Assembly (NCBI RefSeq): GCF_010500865.1 | Contig: NZ_JAAAWN010000013.1 | Location: forward strand, 60,794 to 124,793 | Reading direction: 5' to 3' | DNA length: 64,000 bases | Origin: Alteromonas profundi | Lineage (GTDB): Bacteria > Pseudomonadota > Gammaproteobacteria > Enterobacterales > Alteromonadaceae | Notes under the pieces: generated by a model | The model's database searches: none | Seen by the model: only the letters and a program-made list of their open reading frames with translations | Told to the model about the DNA's origin: nothing | Made by a program: the position numbers and the translations under genes | Shown here: piece by piece, positions 27,668-37,098 of the stretch | How the letters are laid out: every line of letters begins with the position of its first letter | Position numbering within the stretch: position 1 is the stretch's first letter

Positions 27668-29296
27668 CTAGTTTGTGCCTCGCCACGCACAAAGCCAACA
27701 AATTACGCCTAACATCCCGAACGTAGCAGGCACATACCAAGCAATATCGTAAATAGGTAATATACCGCTAAGTAAAACGAGGGTGGCCCCTACTATGCCC
27801 CAATGGGTTGTTCGTATGGCTTTTTGCTGCTGTAACAGCAAAGCTTCATTGGCGCGCTGTTGCTGTAGCGGCATACGTTTTAGCTGCTGCAAGCTGTCGT
27901 AAAGTAGGTCGGGCATTTCGGGTAGCTTTTCAGACCAAAACGGCAAATTGGCTTTCACTTTACCTAACATTGCAGTGAAACCAATTTGCTCACGCATCCA
28001 GTTTTCTAAAAACGGTTTTGCGGTTTTCCACAAATCTAATTGCGGATAAAGCTGCCTGCCTAGCCCCTCAATATATAACAAGGTTTTTTGCAGTAGCACC
28101 AATTGTGGTTGCACCACCATATTAAAACGGCGGGCTGTATTAAACAGTTGTAGCAATACATTACCAAATGAAATTTCAGCCAAAGGCTTTTGAAAAATGG
28201 GCTCGCATACCGTACGAATAGCCATTTCAAATTCATCTATATTGGTGTCGGCTGGCACCCAACCCGAGTCGGCATGAAGCTGAGCAACCTTTCTGTAGTC
28301 GCGGTTAAAAAAGGCGATAAAGTTTTCTGCTAAATAGCGTTTATCTTCCTGGTTTAACGTGCCTACTATGCCAAAGTCGATAGCAATATATTTGGGTTCT
28401 TGCGGGTGTTCTGTGCTAACGAAAATATTGCCCGGGTGCATATCGGCGTGGAAAAAACTGTCTCGAAAAACTTGCGTAAAGAATACTTCGACACCACGCT
28501 CCGCTAGCTTCTTCATGTTGGTATTTTGCGCTAATAATGCGTCGATATTGGAAATGGGTAAGCCGTAAATTCTCTCCATTACCAGTACATTGTGCCTGCA
28601 ATGATCGCTATAAATTTTAGGCACATACAAAGAGTCTGAGCCTTCGAAGTTGCGCCCTAGTTGAATACCATTTGCCGATTCACGTAGTAGGTCCAGCTCA
28701 TCCACAATTGTTTTACGGTACTCCACCACTACCTCTATGGGGCGTAGACGTTTACCGTCAGGTAACCACCTTTGCAGCACAGTGGCTAAGCTAAATAACA
28801 GCTCCATGTCGGCAACAATAGTGGCGCGAATGTCAGGCCTTAATACCTTTACTACTACATCTTCGTTATTGTGTTTTAGTTTCGCAGCATGCACCTGCGC
28901 GATAGAGGCCGAGGCTAATGGAGCTTCGTGAAACTCGCTAAAAAGTTCGCTTAAATGGCTAAGCCCCAGCGACGTTTTAATGATTTCCTGGGCGGCGCTT
29001 GAGGAAAAAGGTGGAACCTTATCTTGCAGGCGCGCGAGTTCGTTAGCGATGGATGGCGGTAAAAGATCCCGGCGTGTAGAAAGCATTTGGCCAAATTTAA
29101 TAAACACAGGGCCTAAGCTTTGTAGTGCTAACGTAATGCGCTCGCCTGGGCTTTTGTCTTTATGTTTATTGCGTATCCAGAATATACAATGACGCAACAC
29201 CCTTGCGTACCAAGGAAGCCATTTTGCCGGGATAAGATCATCCAGCCCATGCTCTAACAACACTTTATTAATTCGATACAGCCGTAAAATGCGCAT
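27668..29296 (-). CDS. ubiB: Ubiquinone biosynthesis regulatory kinase-like protein UbiB
   Basis: UbiB is an ABC1/ADCK-family atypical kinase or ATPase required for ubiquinone synthesis, anchored in the inner membrane. The 542-residue protein shows the KxGQ motif ([16 protein letters not shown], about 66-81), the ATP-binding lysine region [11 protein letters not shown], the catalytic [11 protein letters not shown] (about 283-293) and [10 protein letters not shown], and two C-terminal membrane helices (about 495-540). Third gene of ubiE-ubiJ-ubiB, 26 bases after ubiJ. Confidence 0.95.
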   Translation of the reverse strand: MRILRLYRINKVLLEHGLDDLIPAKWLPWYARVLRHCIFWIRNKHKDKSPGERITLALQSLGPVFIKFGQMLSTRRDLLPPSIANELARLQDKVPPFSSSAAQEIIKTSLGLSHLSELFSEFHEAPLASASIAQVHAAKLKHNNEDVVVKVLRPDIRATIVADMELLFSLATVLQRWLPDGKRLRPIEVVVEYRKTIVDELDLLRESANGIQLGRNFEGSDSLYVPKIYSDHCRHNVLVMERIYGLPISNIDALLAQNTNMKKLAERGVEVFFTQVFRDSFFHADMHPGNIFVSTEHPQEPKYIAIDFGIVGTLNQEDKRYLAENFIAFFNRDYRKVAQLHADSGWVPADTNIDEFEMAIRTVCEPIFQKPLAEISFGNVLLQLFNTARRFNMVVQPQLVLLQKTLLYIEGLGRQLYPQLDLWKTAKPFLENWMREQIGFTAMLGKVKANLPFWSEKLPEMPDLLYDSLQQLKRMPLQQQRANEALLLQQQKAIRTTHWGIVGATLVLLSGILPIYDIAWYVPATFGMLGVICWLCAWRGTN

Positions 29297-29322
29297 GGAC
29301 GTCTCTTAATTCACTTTTTTTA

Positions 29323-29952
29323 TCATTGTTGTTCTAATTTCTGTAGGCGAGCTTCAAGCTTAGCAACATCATCTCTTATACTGTTCACCTGGTCGCTAAA
29401 GTGCATCACGGCTAATCTATGGGCGGCTAACTGCTTTTCTTCAACAAGGGCATTGCCCGTAATAGTGGCTAAGTTGGCAAACACCCGCTCGGCGTGCTGC
29501 CCTATACGTTCAGCCACCCGCATACTTTGGTGAGCAATAATATCATTGGTGTAGCCCGCAACTATCTCTTCTACATCTATATCGAGTTGTTGAAACAAGC
29601 CACTCACTTTTTGGGCAACGGCTAGCTCACCTTCTACTTGCAATTTATTTTGCTGAATAAGGCGAGTAAGCATATTGGTGTTTTTAAGTTCAGGAAGGGT
29701 TTGCAATGAAGTTTTAATGCAGCAGTCTTGGCTTCCTAGTTGGGCCACGATAGTGTCAAAGGACTCAGGCACCATGAGCACATCAATCTGCTCTGAAAAC
29801 ACCAACATAACCCCTTGCGGTAGGGGATCGATAAAGGCAATTAAGCGCGCGCCTTGTAACTGTGCTAGGCGCGCTTGGCTATCTGGGTCTAACTGCAGCA
29901 GCTTATTTACCGAGCTTTCTACCACTGCACTTAATAAAGCCGTAGCAGGCAT
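29323..29952 (-). CDS. ubiJ: Ubiquinone biosynthesis accessory factor UbiJ
   Basis: UbiJ has a SCP2 lipid-binding domain and, with UbiK, organises the soluble Ubi complex. The 209-residue protein begins [20 protein letters not shown], has the SCP2 fold (about 15-115) and ends in a coiled coil (DQVNSIRDDVAKLEARLQKL). Its ATG overlaps the ubiE stop by one base (TAATG). Gene order matches E. coli. Confidence 0.92.
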   Translation of the reverse strand: MPATALLSAVVESSVNKLLQLDPDSQARLAQLQGARLIAFIDPLPQGVMLVFSEQIDVLMVPESFDTIVAQLGSQDCCIKTSLQTLPELKNTNMLTRLIQQNKLQVEGELAVAQKVSGLFQQLDIDVEEIVAGYTNDIIAHQSMRVAERIGQHAERVFANLATITGNALVEEKQLAAHRLAVMHFSDQVNSIRDDVAKLEARLQKLEQQ

Positions 29953-30728
29953 TAAAATTTGTATCCTCGATGCAATGCCACAATACCGCCAGTAAGGTTT
30001 TGGTAATCACATTGCTCAAAACCGGCGGTTTCAAACATACCTTTTAAGGTTTCTTGGTCGGGGTGCATACGAATACTTTCTGCCAAATACTGATAGCTTT
30101 CAGCATCGTTGGCCACCAACTGGCCCATTTTCGGCAAAATATGAAACGAATACATATCGTAGATTTTGCTCAACTGGGCCGATGCGGGCTTAGAAAATTC
30201 CAAAACCAATAAACGGCCGCCTGGTTTTAGTACGCGGTAAATAGAATTTAACGCGTTTTGCTTTTCGGTAACATTACGTAACCCAAAGGCCATGGTTACC
30301 ACATCAAAGTGATTATCAGGGAACGGCAGTGCTTCTGCATCGGCTTGAACATAGTCGATATTGCCAACCAAACCACGATCGCGCAGTTTGTCGCGCCCTA
30401 CTTTAAGCATTGATAAGTTAATATCAGCAAGCGTCACTCGCCCTTTTGGCCCCACGAGGCGGGAAAACTTTGCGGTTAAGTCGCCGGTACCGCCTGCAAT
30501 GTCTAATACTTTTTGGCCATTGCGCACACCTGAGCAGTCGATGGTGTAACGCTTCCATAAGCGATGCACACCCATGGACATCAAATCGTTCATCACATCA
30601 TACTTTGCCGCAACGGAATCAAAGACGTTAGCAACCATAGAGGCTTTTTGATTCTTTTCCACCTGCTGAAAACCAAAATGCGTGGTTGGCGTTTTATCAA
30701 TTGATGTATTGGTTTGATTGTCGCTCAT
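29952..30728 (-). CDS. ubiE: Bifunctional demethylmenaquinone/2-methoxy-6-polyprenyl-benzoquinol C-methyltransferase UbiE
   Basis: UbiE performs the C-methylation shared by ubiquinone and menaquinone synthesis, using S-adenosylmethionine. The 258-residue protein has the SAM-binding motif [15 protein letters not shown] (about residue 73) and the family signatures [18 protein letters not shown] and [13 protein letters not shown]. It is first in the ubiE-ubiJ-ubiB operon. Confidence 0.96.
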   Translation of the reverse strand: MSDNQTNTSIDKTPTTHFGFQQVEKNQKASMVANVFDSVAAKYDVMNDLMSMGVHRLWKRYTIDCSGVRNGQKVLDIAGGTGDLTAKFSRLVGPKGRVTLADINLSMLKVGRDKLRDRGLVGNIDYVQADAEALPFPDNHFDVVTMAFGLRNVTEKQNALNSIYRVLKPGGRLLVLEFSKPASAQLSKIYDMYSFHILPKMGQLVANDAESYQYLAESIRMHPDQETLKGMFETAGFEQCDYQNLTGGIVALHRGYKF

Positions 30729-30816
30729 GACATTCCTGTGTGTGCTACTGACTAATTGCTAAAGTGTATCGGATTGTCAGGCCTAGCAACAGCGCTTTAC
30801 TGACAAAAAAACCTAA

Positions 30817-31503
30817 CTAGGGCATAGTTCTATTCGTACCCCAGCTGTACGCTACCAGCAGACTCAACTCTTGCAGTGAACGACCGCTCTCTGCTTGCCA
30901 TTGACTAAATGCTGCGTTGGCCGCCTTGAGCGTTTTCTTGCTTGTAAGGCCACCATCAATAATTAAATTTTTACGTAAATAGTCTTCCACATCTCGGGTG
31001 AACAAAAATGTGTCTATGCCTAACGAGCGCAGCATATAGGGGCCTGTGTTACCCCCTAACCGGGCGCCATGTTTTTTCAAATAAAGCCATAACTCGGTGA
31101 TGTTGTCGCTATCAAAGCTAGCCACGAATTGCCCAAAATTGCCGTGGTGTCGGGCCACGTCTTTAATCATTTGCGCATTTTCACGTACCGTAAGCACCTT
31201 TTTATAATTGCGTACAATACGTTTGTCGGTGGCTTTTTTCTCTAACATCTCATCAGGCATTAAAAGCACTTTGTCGATGTTAAAGCCAAAGAATACGTCT
31301 TCAAATGCCTCCCACTTTTGCTCAATCACCCGCCACACAAAGCCTGACTGGAATACCTTTTTAGTCATAGCAGCGAGAAAACGATCATCACTAATATTCG
31401 CCACTTGGGTAGCGGGAAGTGGCACGGCAAGCAACGCTTCTACTGCCTGCTCGCCGCCCTTTCGTTCACACGCTCTTTGATAGATGTCGTTGAACCGCTC
31501 CAC
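30817..31503 (-). CDS. DNA-3-methyladenine glycosylase I family protein
   Basis: A 228-residue protein resembling the Tag family, which removes 3-methyladenine from DNA. Matching stretches are MTKKVFQSGFVWRVIEQKWE and AFEDVFFGFNIDKVLLMPDE (compare the Tag pattern LxxxGFQAGLSWxxIL...F..F), then IVRNYKKVLTVRENAQMI. The typical Tag zinc-binding Cys/His pairs are not evident, so it belongs to a divergent Tag-like branch. It lies 3 bases after the prlC frame's end in a prlC-first operon. Confidence 0.75.
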   Translation of the reverse strand: MERFNDIYQRACERKGGEQAVEALLAVPLPATQVANISDDRFLAAMTKKVFQSGFVWRVIEQKWEAFEDVFFGFNIDKVLLMPDEMLEKKATDKRIVRNYKKVLTVRENAQMIKDVARHHGNFGQFVASFDSDNITELWLYLKKHGARLGGNTGPYMLRSLGIDTFLFTRDVEDYLRKNLIIDGGLTSKKTLKAANAAFSQWQAESGRSLQELSLLVAYSWGTNRTMP

Positions 31504-31506
31504 TAA

Positions 31507-33549
31507 CTAGCCCTTAATACCGCTATGGCGTAGTAACGCATCAACCTGTGGCTCCCGGCCTCTAAAGGCAATAAACAAATCCATTGGCTCGCGGCTCCCC
31601 CCCATTTCTAGGATGTTTTCTAAAAACGCCTTGCCGGTATCGCGATTAAAAATGCCATCTTCTTCAAACTTGCTGTAGGCATCGGCAGAAAGCACTTCAG
31701 CCCATTTATAGCTGTAATAGCCAGCGGCATAACCCCCAGCAAATATATGTCCAAAGCTATTTTGGAAACGATTAAACGAAGGCGGGATCACCACGGCTAC
31801 TTCGCTACGCACGTCATCTAATACTTGTTGTACGTTTACATTTGCGCCATCTTTACTGTGCAAAGTAAAGTCGAACAAACTAAATTCAAGCTGCCGTACC
31901 ATTTGCATGGCCGACTGAAAATCTCTTGCCGCTAACATTCGCTCAAGAAGATCGGCCGGTAAAGGTTCGCCGGTTTCGTAGTGGCCAGATATAAAGTTAA
32001 GCGCATCTTCCTCCCAACACCAATTTTCTAAAAATTGGCTTGGAAGCTCTACGGCGTCCCATGGCACCCCGTTTATGCCTGATACGCCCGCAACCGACAT
32101 TTTGGTTAACATGTGATGCAGACCATGACCAAACTCGTGGAATAAGGTGACGACTTCATCATGGGTAAACAGTGCGGGTTTGTCGCCTACCGGCCCGTTG
32201 AAATTACAGGTTAGGTAAGCCACTGGCAGCTGCACGTCGCCCGAGGCGGTTTTACGACGCACACGACATTCGTCCATCCAAGCACCACCGCGCTTTTTCG
32301 CTCGCGCATATAAATCGAGATAGAAACTGCCACGCATGGCATCAGCACTATCAGTAATGGTGAAGTAGCGTACGTCTTCGTGCCACGTATCAACCCCAGG
32401 CTGTTCAATTATTTTAAGGCCGTAAAGGCGATGAACAACTTCAAACAACCCAGATAGCACCTTTTCTTCTGGGAAGTAAGGACGTAGCATTTCATCCGAA
32501 ATGGTGTACTTCTCTTGTTTCAGCTTTTCACTGTAATAGGGCAAATCCCACGCTTGTAAATCGGTTACACGATGTGTTTGCTCAGCATAATCGCGCACTT
32601 CTTGAAGCTCTTTTTCAGCTTGTGGCTTCGATTTAGCCGCTAAATCTTGTAAGAAACTTTCTACTTGGTCTGTCGACTCAGCCATTTTCGTTGCTAACGA
32701 ACGTTGGGCGTAGTGCTCAAACCCCAATAGGTGCGCCAGTTCGGTTCTAAGTGCAAGTATCTCTTGGATAACATCGGTATTGTCCCACTTTCCACCGTTT
32801 GGCCCTTGTTCAGAGGCTTTAGTGGCATACGCACGGTACATTTCTTCGCGTAGTTCGCGGTTGTCGGCATAGAGCATAACAGGCAGGTAGGAAGGAATAT
32901 CAAGGGTAAACAACCAGCCTTGTAAATCTTTTTGATGGGCCGCTTGGGCGGCCGCTTCTTTTGCTGAATCTGGCATGCCAGCTAAGTCTTCTTCATTCGT
33001 AATATGTTTCGTCCACCCCATGGTGGCATCCATAACATTATTAGAAAACGTTGATGACAACTCGCTTAACTTCGCTTGAATTTCGGCAAAACGCTGTTTT
33101 TTGTCAGCGGGCAATGCCACACCGGACAATGTGAAGTCGCGCACGGCATTATCGATAACTTTACGACTTTGTTCATCAAGCTCTTCATACTCTGATGAAG
33201 CTTTCAGCGTTTCATACGCTTGGTACAACCCATGGTGCTGCCCTACCCAGGTGCCGTATTCTGACAATAGCGGTAAACAGGCATCGTGGGCTTCACGTAA
33301 GGCATCAGAGCTGACCACCGAATTCATGTGGGAGACAGGAGAAAAAATTTTACTTAGCCTGTCGTCCACTTCTTCTAGTCGTAACACAAGGTTGGCGTAA
33401 CTGTAGTCTTTAGACGCCACTACATCTTCAATCTCTTGCTTACAATCTGCAATGGCTTTTTCAATTGCGGGTTTAATGTCTTTTGGTTCGATAGAAGAAA
33501 AAAGGGGAAGGCCGTCGACCATCTCAATAGCGGGTGTCGTCATAGTCAT
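31507..33549 (-). CDS. prlC: Oligopeptidase A (M3 metallopeptidase)
   Basis: Oligopeptidase A degrades short peptides, including cleaved signal peptides, in the cytoplasm. I start it at the ATG at 33549 (MTMTTPAIEMVDGLPLFSSI), giving 680 residues, the E. coli length; the open frame extends 44 codons upstream without homology-like sequence. The zinc site is FHEFGHGLHHML (HExxH, about residue 469) with the third ligand glutamate in ELPSQFLENWCWE. The Tag-like gene follows immediately. Confidence 0.95.
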   Translation of the reverse strand: MTMTTPAIEMVDGLPLFSSIEPKDIKPAIEKAIADCKQEIEDVVASKDYSYANLVLRLEEVDDRLSKIFSPVSHMNSVVSSDALREAHDACLPLLSEYGTWVGQHHGLYQAYETLKASSEYEELDEQSRKVIDNAVRDFTLSGVALPADKKQRFAEIQAKLSELSSTFSNNVMDATMGWTKHITNEEDLAGMPDSAKEAAAQAAHQKDLQGWLFTLDIPSYLPVMLYADNRELREEMYRAYATKASEQGPNGGKWDNTDVIQEILALRTELAHLLGFEHYAQRSLATKMAESTDQVESFLQDLAAKSKPQAEKELQEVRDYAEQTHRVTDLQAWDLPYYSEKLKQEKYTISDEMLRPYFPEEKVLSGLFEVVHRLYGLKIIEQPGVDTWHEDVRYFTITDSADAMRGSFYLDLYARAKKRGGAWMDECRVRRKTASGDVQLPVAYLTCNFNGPVGDKPALFTHDEVVTLFHEFGHGLHHMLTKMSVAGVSGINGVPWDAVELPSQFLENWCWEEDALNFISGHYETGEPLPADLLERMLAARDFQSAMQMVRQLEFSLFDFTLHSKDGANVNVQQVLDDVRSEVAVVIPPSFNRFQNSFGHIFAGGYAAGYYSYKWAEVLSADAYSKFEEDGIFNRDTGKAFLENILEMGGSREPMDLFIAFRGREPQVDALLRHSGIKG

Positions 33550-33756
33550 AATCACTCTTGTCTGTGCATATGAATAAAATGTTGGGTCGGGCGAGACAAA
33601 AGCAAGGCTTGGATGAAAAATTACACGTAAGGGGGCCAAAGGGTGTAAGTGGTTATTCGTTAAAGGGAATGCCGCTAACAAACAGTTACTGAGGCGTTGT
33701 CGCTAAGAATACACTGAACACTGTTCGCCTACTGTTTCTTAACGACAAAACAACCG

Positions 33757-34206
33757 CTAATTTCTAAACGTCAGTTCCTGCATCAATTGCTCACCCATAA
33801 TACGGCGCATAGTGACACGTTCCCCGCTTTGCTCTTCCATTTTATCGAGGCTTTTCTTCGACCACTCTATCCAAGCTGCATAACGTTCTTCGTTCTCAGC
33901 TTCTGATGCCCAGTCGGTAAAAATGGTAAGCAAATAGAGTGATGCTTCTCCATCCCGGGGGTGAAGGTTACTAATAACTTTATAGTCGACAATCCATCCC
34001 TTCGATTTGGCAAACTCCATGGAAGAACGCCACTCATTTGCCAAGTGATTTCCATAATTTAACCAATGTCCATCTTTCACTTCGATGGCTGCAATTTCCC
34101 AGTAATTACCCTCTTTGAATACCCTTTCATCCGCCATAGTGTTAAATGACGTTACAGCGATAAAGTATGCTACAACCACGATAAATAACTTAAACGTGCG
34201 TTTCAT
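33757..34206 (-). CDS. Secreted small protein of unknown function
   Basis: A 149-residue protein with a signal peptide (MKRTFKLFIVVVAYFIAVTS, cleavage near TMADE). The mature part reads like a dimeric alpha-beta barrel (stress-responsive or NIPSNAP-like): WEIAAIEVKDGHWLNYGNHL, GWIVDYKVISNLHPRDGEAS and LYLLTIFTDWASEAENEERY. No catalytic residues are recognised. It has its own region between prlC and gor. The 34207-34465 interval upstream must hold its promoter and that of gor. Confidence 0.55.
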   Translation of the reverse strand: MKRTFKLFIVVVAYFIAVTSFNTMADERVFKEGNYWEIAAIEVKDGHWLNYGNHLANEWRSSMEFAKSKGWIVDYKVISNLHPRDGEASLYLLTIFTDWASEAENEERYAAWIEWSKKSLDKMEEQSGERVTMRRIMGEQLMQELTFRN

Positions 34207-34465
34207 AACATAGTTCCTTCCGCTTTAACTTAGTTACACCTTACCAAAACAGTAAAGTGCATTTTTTATACAACTTACTTAAAGTAGCACATGTTCGTTT
34301 TTTAACCAGATCCAATTACCGCTAAAATACGTTCTGATCCAGATTGGCAGAAATTAATCGTTGGTAGTTACGGTCTAGTGATATTGTATTTGGTGTGCCA
34401 ACACCCCATTTCATGTAACAATAACATTATGACTATTTGCCCCAACGGACGAGAAGACATTACGA

Positions 34466-35812
34466 ATGACACATTTTGATTATATTTGTATAGGTGGTGG
34501 TAGCGGCGGTATCGCTTCTGCTAACCGTGCCGCTAAACATGGTAAAAACGTAGCTATTATCGAGGCAAAAGCCGTGGGCGGTACCTGCGTTAATGTTGGG
34601 TGTGTACCTAAAAAAGCGATGTGGTACGGCGCACAGGTGGCCGAGGCCATTAATCGTTATTCTCCCGAATACGGTTTCGACGTAACCCTTAATAAATTTA
34701 GCTGGGACGGATTAGTGGCAAGCAGAAACGCCTATATCGAGCGTATACATGCTTCTTACGATCGCATACTTACTGCAAATAACGTTACCTTAATAAAAGG
34801 TTTTGCACGATTTGTTGATAACAACACCGTGGAAGTAGATGGCGAGCAATATACCGCTGACCACATTACCATTGCTACCGGCGGACGCCCGATTATTCCC
34901 GACATACCCGGTGCTCAACACGGTATCAATTCAGACGGGTTCTTTGCCTTAAAAGAGCAACCTAAACGCGCCATTGTAGTAGGTGCCGGTTATATTGGGG
35001 TAGAGTTAGCGGGCGTGTTAGACAGCTTAGGCACAGACACACACTTGGTAGTTCGTGGCCATACGCCGCTGCGTCACTTCGACCCACTTATTCATGACAC
35101 GCTTGCCGACATGATTCATGCCGAAGGACCTACCTTACATAACCATGCCAGCGTAGAAAAAGTTGAACGCAAAGACAATAACACCCTTGCTGTGCACTTA
35201 ACCAATGATGAAGTGCTAGAGGCAGATTGTCTTATTTGGGCTATTGGACGTGAACCCGCCACCGATGTAATTGCTATTGAAAACACCGATGTGGAACTAA
35301 CCGAAAAGGGTTTAGTTAAGGTAGATAAATACCAAAACACCACAGCCAAAAATATCTATGCAGTAGGCGATATTACTGGCAAGGCGGAACTTACCCCTGT
35401 GGCAGTAAAAGCAGGACGCCTGCTAAGCGAACGTTTATTTAACGGCCAAGAAGATGCGCATATGGACTACACCACCATTCCTACCGTGGTGTTTAGTCAT
35501 CCGCCCATTGGCACCATTGGCCTTACCGAGCCAGAAGCTATTGAGCAGTATGGTGAAGATGAGATTAAAGTATACACGTCAAGCTTTGCCTCTATGTACA
35601 CGGCGGTTACCCGTCATCGCCAACTCACCAAAATGAAATTGGTCTGCATGGGTAAAGACGAAAAAGTGGTTGGTTTACACGGTATAGGCCACGGCATGGA
35701 CGAAATTCTGCAAGGCTTTGGCGTGGCAATAAAAATGGGCGCTACCAAAGCCGATTTCGATGCGTGTGTGGCTATTCACCCCACTAGCGCAGAAGAATTC
35801 GTTACTATGTAG
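34466..35812 (+). CDS. gor: Glutathione-disulfide reductase
   Basis: Gor reduces oxidised glutathione with NADPH. The 448-residue flavoprotein has the FAD site [14 protein letters not shown] (about 8-21), the redox-active pair in [13 protein letters not shown] (about 40-52), the NADPH-binding [13 protein letters not shown] (about 174-186), a second FAD segment YAVGDITG, and the C-terminal catalytic His in [10 protein letters not shown]. It is full length and intact. The recombination module begins 89 bases past its stop, making gor the left boundary of the accessory region. Confidence 0.95.
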   Translation: MTHFDYICIGGGSGGIASANRAAKHGKNVAIIEAKAVGGTCVNVGCVPKKAMWYGAQVAEAINRYSPEYGFDVTLNKFSWDGLVASRNAYIERIHASYDRILTANNVTLIKGFARFVDNNTVEVDGEQYTADHITIATGGRPIIPDIPGAQHGINSDGFFALKEQPKRAIVVGAGYIGVELAGVLDSLGTDTHLVVRGHTPLRHFDPLIHDTLADMIHAEGPTLHNHASVEKVERKDNNTLAVHLTNDEVLEADCLIWAIGREPATDVIAIENTDVELTEKGLVKVDKYQNTTAKNIYAVGDITGKAELTPVAVKAGRLLSERLFNGQEDAHMDYTTIPTVVFSHPPIGTIGLTEPEAIEQYGEDEIKVYTSSFASMYTAVTRHRQLTKMKLVCMGKDEKVVGLHGIGHGMDEILQGFGVAIKMGATKADFDACVAIHPTSAEEFVTM

Positions 35813-35857
35813 ATCGCGTTCTGGAATGTTAGACTGTAGCTGAGCACTTTCTGGAAA

Positions 35858-35903
35858 ATGTACTACCCTTTAGAAATTCTTAGATTCATTCGGGGTAGTA
35901 CAT
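35858..35903. repeat. 11-base inverted repeat between gor and the recombinase operon
   Basis: ATGTACTACCC (35858-35868) and GGGTAGTACAT (35893-35903) are exact complements 24 bases apart. The right arm ends inside the ATG (35902) of the first recombinase gene. TTCTGGAA also occurs twice nearby (35819-35826 and 35849-35856). The position suggests a recombinase binding site at the element end, an operator for the recombination genes, or both. Confidence 0.6.
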
Positions 35904-37098
35904 GACTTACGTGATTCAATCAAATCCCTTCTCTGTGCTTCCCCTTTCGGTACCCAATAGTGGGCATATTAAGCTGGAAGGTATCCCAACTTTTTACTAT
36001 TCAAACCACGAATATATTACACCTGTAAATCTTTGGATAAATCATCTAGTCAACTACAGGAAGGCGAAAGATTTAAACTCCACGGTTCGTGCTTTAAAGC
36101 GCTACTTTAATTTCTTGGAAGAAAACTCATTATCTTGGGATAAATTTCCGACTGCTAAATATTTAAGACCTACCTATAGGTTTAGAAACGATAATTTACT
36201 AACAAACGCAAGGCTAGGACAAATCCAGTTCTCTACGGCATCTCTTTACATGAGGCATGTCGTAAAGTTTTACGAGTGGTGTATCCACCAAAAATTTCTT
36301 AACGTTAACGAATCCGGTAAACCATTTGACTACGAGATGGTGAAAATCAGAAACACCGGAATGATGAATCATCTTAACCCTCATTACATTGTCAGTAGCA
36401 CGGACCTTCGCGTAAAAGTTCCTTTAAAAGAGCGAGTGCAATCACTCAATCCGCTATCAAAAGATGAGCTAGAGCCCTTTGCGAAAGCACTCTCCACGTT
36501 CAACATAGAGTTTATAATCCATCAACTCTTGCAAGTACAATCAGGTTTGAGATTACAGGAAGCATGTACTTTCCCATTATGTTTAGCGTTGGAACTTGAG
36601 TTTTCCGATAAATCAGAAGTGAAAATTGGTCCGATGAATGGTGTAGCTACAAAGTATGGAAAAGAAAGAAAAGTCGAAATCTCTCCCAGCCTCAGAGCTC
36701 TACTTGTTGGCTATGCAAAATCAAAAAGGCGCAGGCTAAGGCTCAAAAAGAACAATAGTTCATTTTTGCTAGTCTCGAAATCAGGTGCTCCATTTAGTCC
36801 TAACAACGTTCAGCAATCGTTTAGAAGATTAAGAAACGCTGTTGAGCGTGAAACGTCTTCGCTATTTTCTCATACCACTCATGACCTCAGAGCCACGTAC
36901 TGTACGTACCGCCTTGCATCGCTTTTAGAGATAGGGATGCAAAAAGACGCAGTAACACAAATGATGGCATGGATGGGACACAGTAGTGAAGCAACAACTT
37001 GGAAGTACGTCGACTTCTTGGAGCGTAAAAAAAACGTTAGAGAAGCAGCAAGCTTTCTAGATACCATTCTTGAAGAGTCGCTATATGAGTCAATCTGA
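35902..37098 (+). CDS. GinA-like tyrosine recombinase (GInt-type island)
   Basis: A 398-residue site-specific tyrosine recombinase. After an N-terminal SAM-like core-binding part (about 40-140), the catalytic domain shows Arg217 (QSGLRLQEA), His327 and Arg330 (THDLRATY), His360 (WMGHSSEAT) and nucleophile Tyr369 (TWKYVDF). A complete R-H-R-H-Y set is thus present. It is first of four overlapping genes on the plus strand directly after gor. The order and sizes (398, 567, 693 and 138 residues) fit the ginABCD module of GInt islands and, more distantly, Tn554 tnpABC. GInt identity is inferred from layout, not from alignment. Confidence 0.8.
   Translation: MTYVIQSNPFSVLPLSVPNSGHIKLEGIPTFYYSNHEYITPVNLWINHLVNYRKAKDLNSTVRALKRYFNFLEENSLSWDKFPTAKYLRPTYRFRNDNLLTNARLGQIQFSTASLYMRHVVKFYEWCIHQKFLNVNESGKPFDYEMVKIRNTGMMNHLNPHYIVSSTDLRVKVPLKERVQSLNPLSKDELEPFAKALSTFNIEFIIHQLLQVQSGLRLQEACTFPLCLALELEFSDKSEVKIGPMNGVATKYGKERKVEISPSLRALLVGYAKSKRRRLRLKKNNSSFLLVSKSGAPFSPNNVQQSFRRLRNAVERETSSLFSHTTHDLRATYCTYRLASLLEIGMQKDAVTQMMAWMGHSSEATTWKYVDFLERKKNVREAASFLDTILEESLYESI

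Noticed and set aside
27499..27690. 63-codon minus-strand frame between csp and ubiB
   Set aside because: Overlaps the ubiB 3' end in another register, and the sequence is low-information; more likely leader and spacer DNA.
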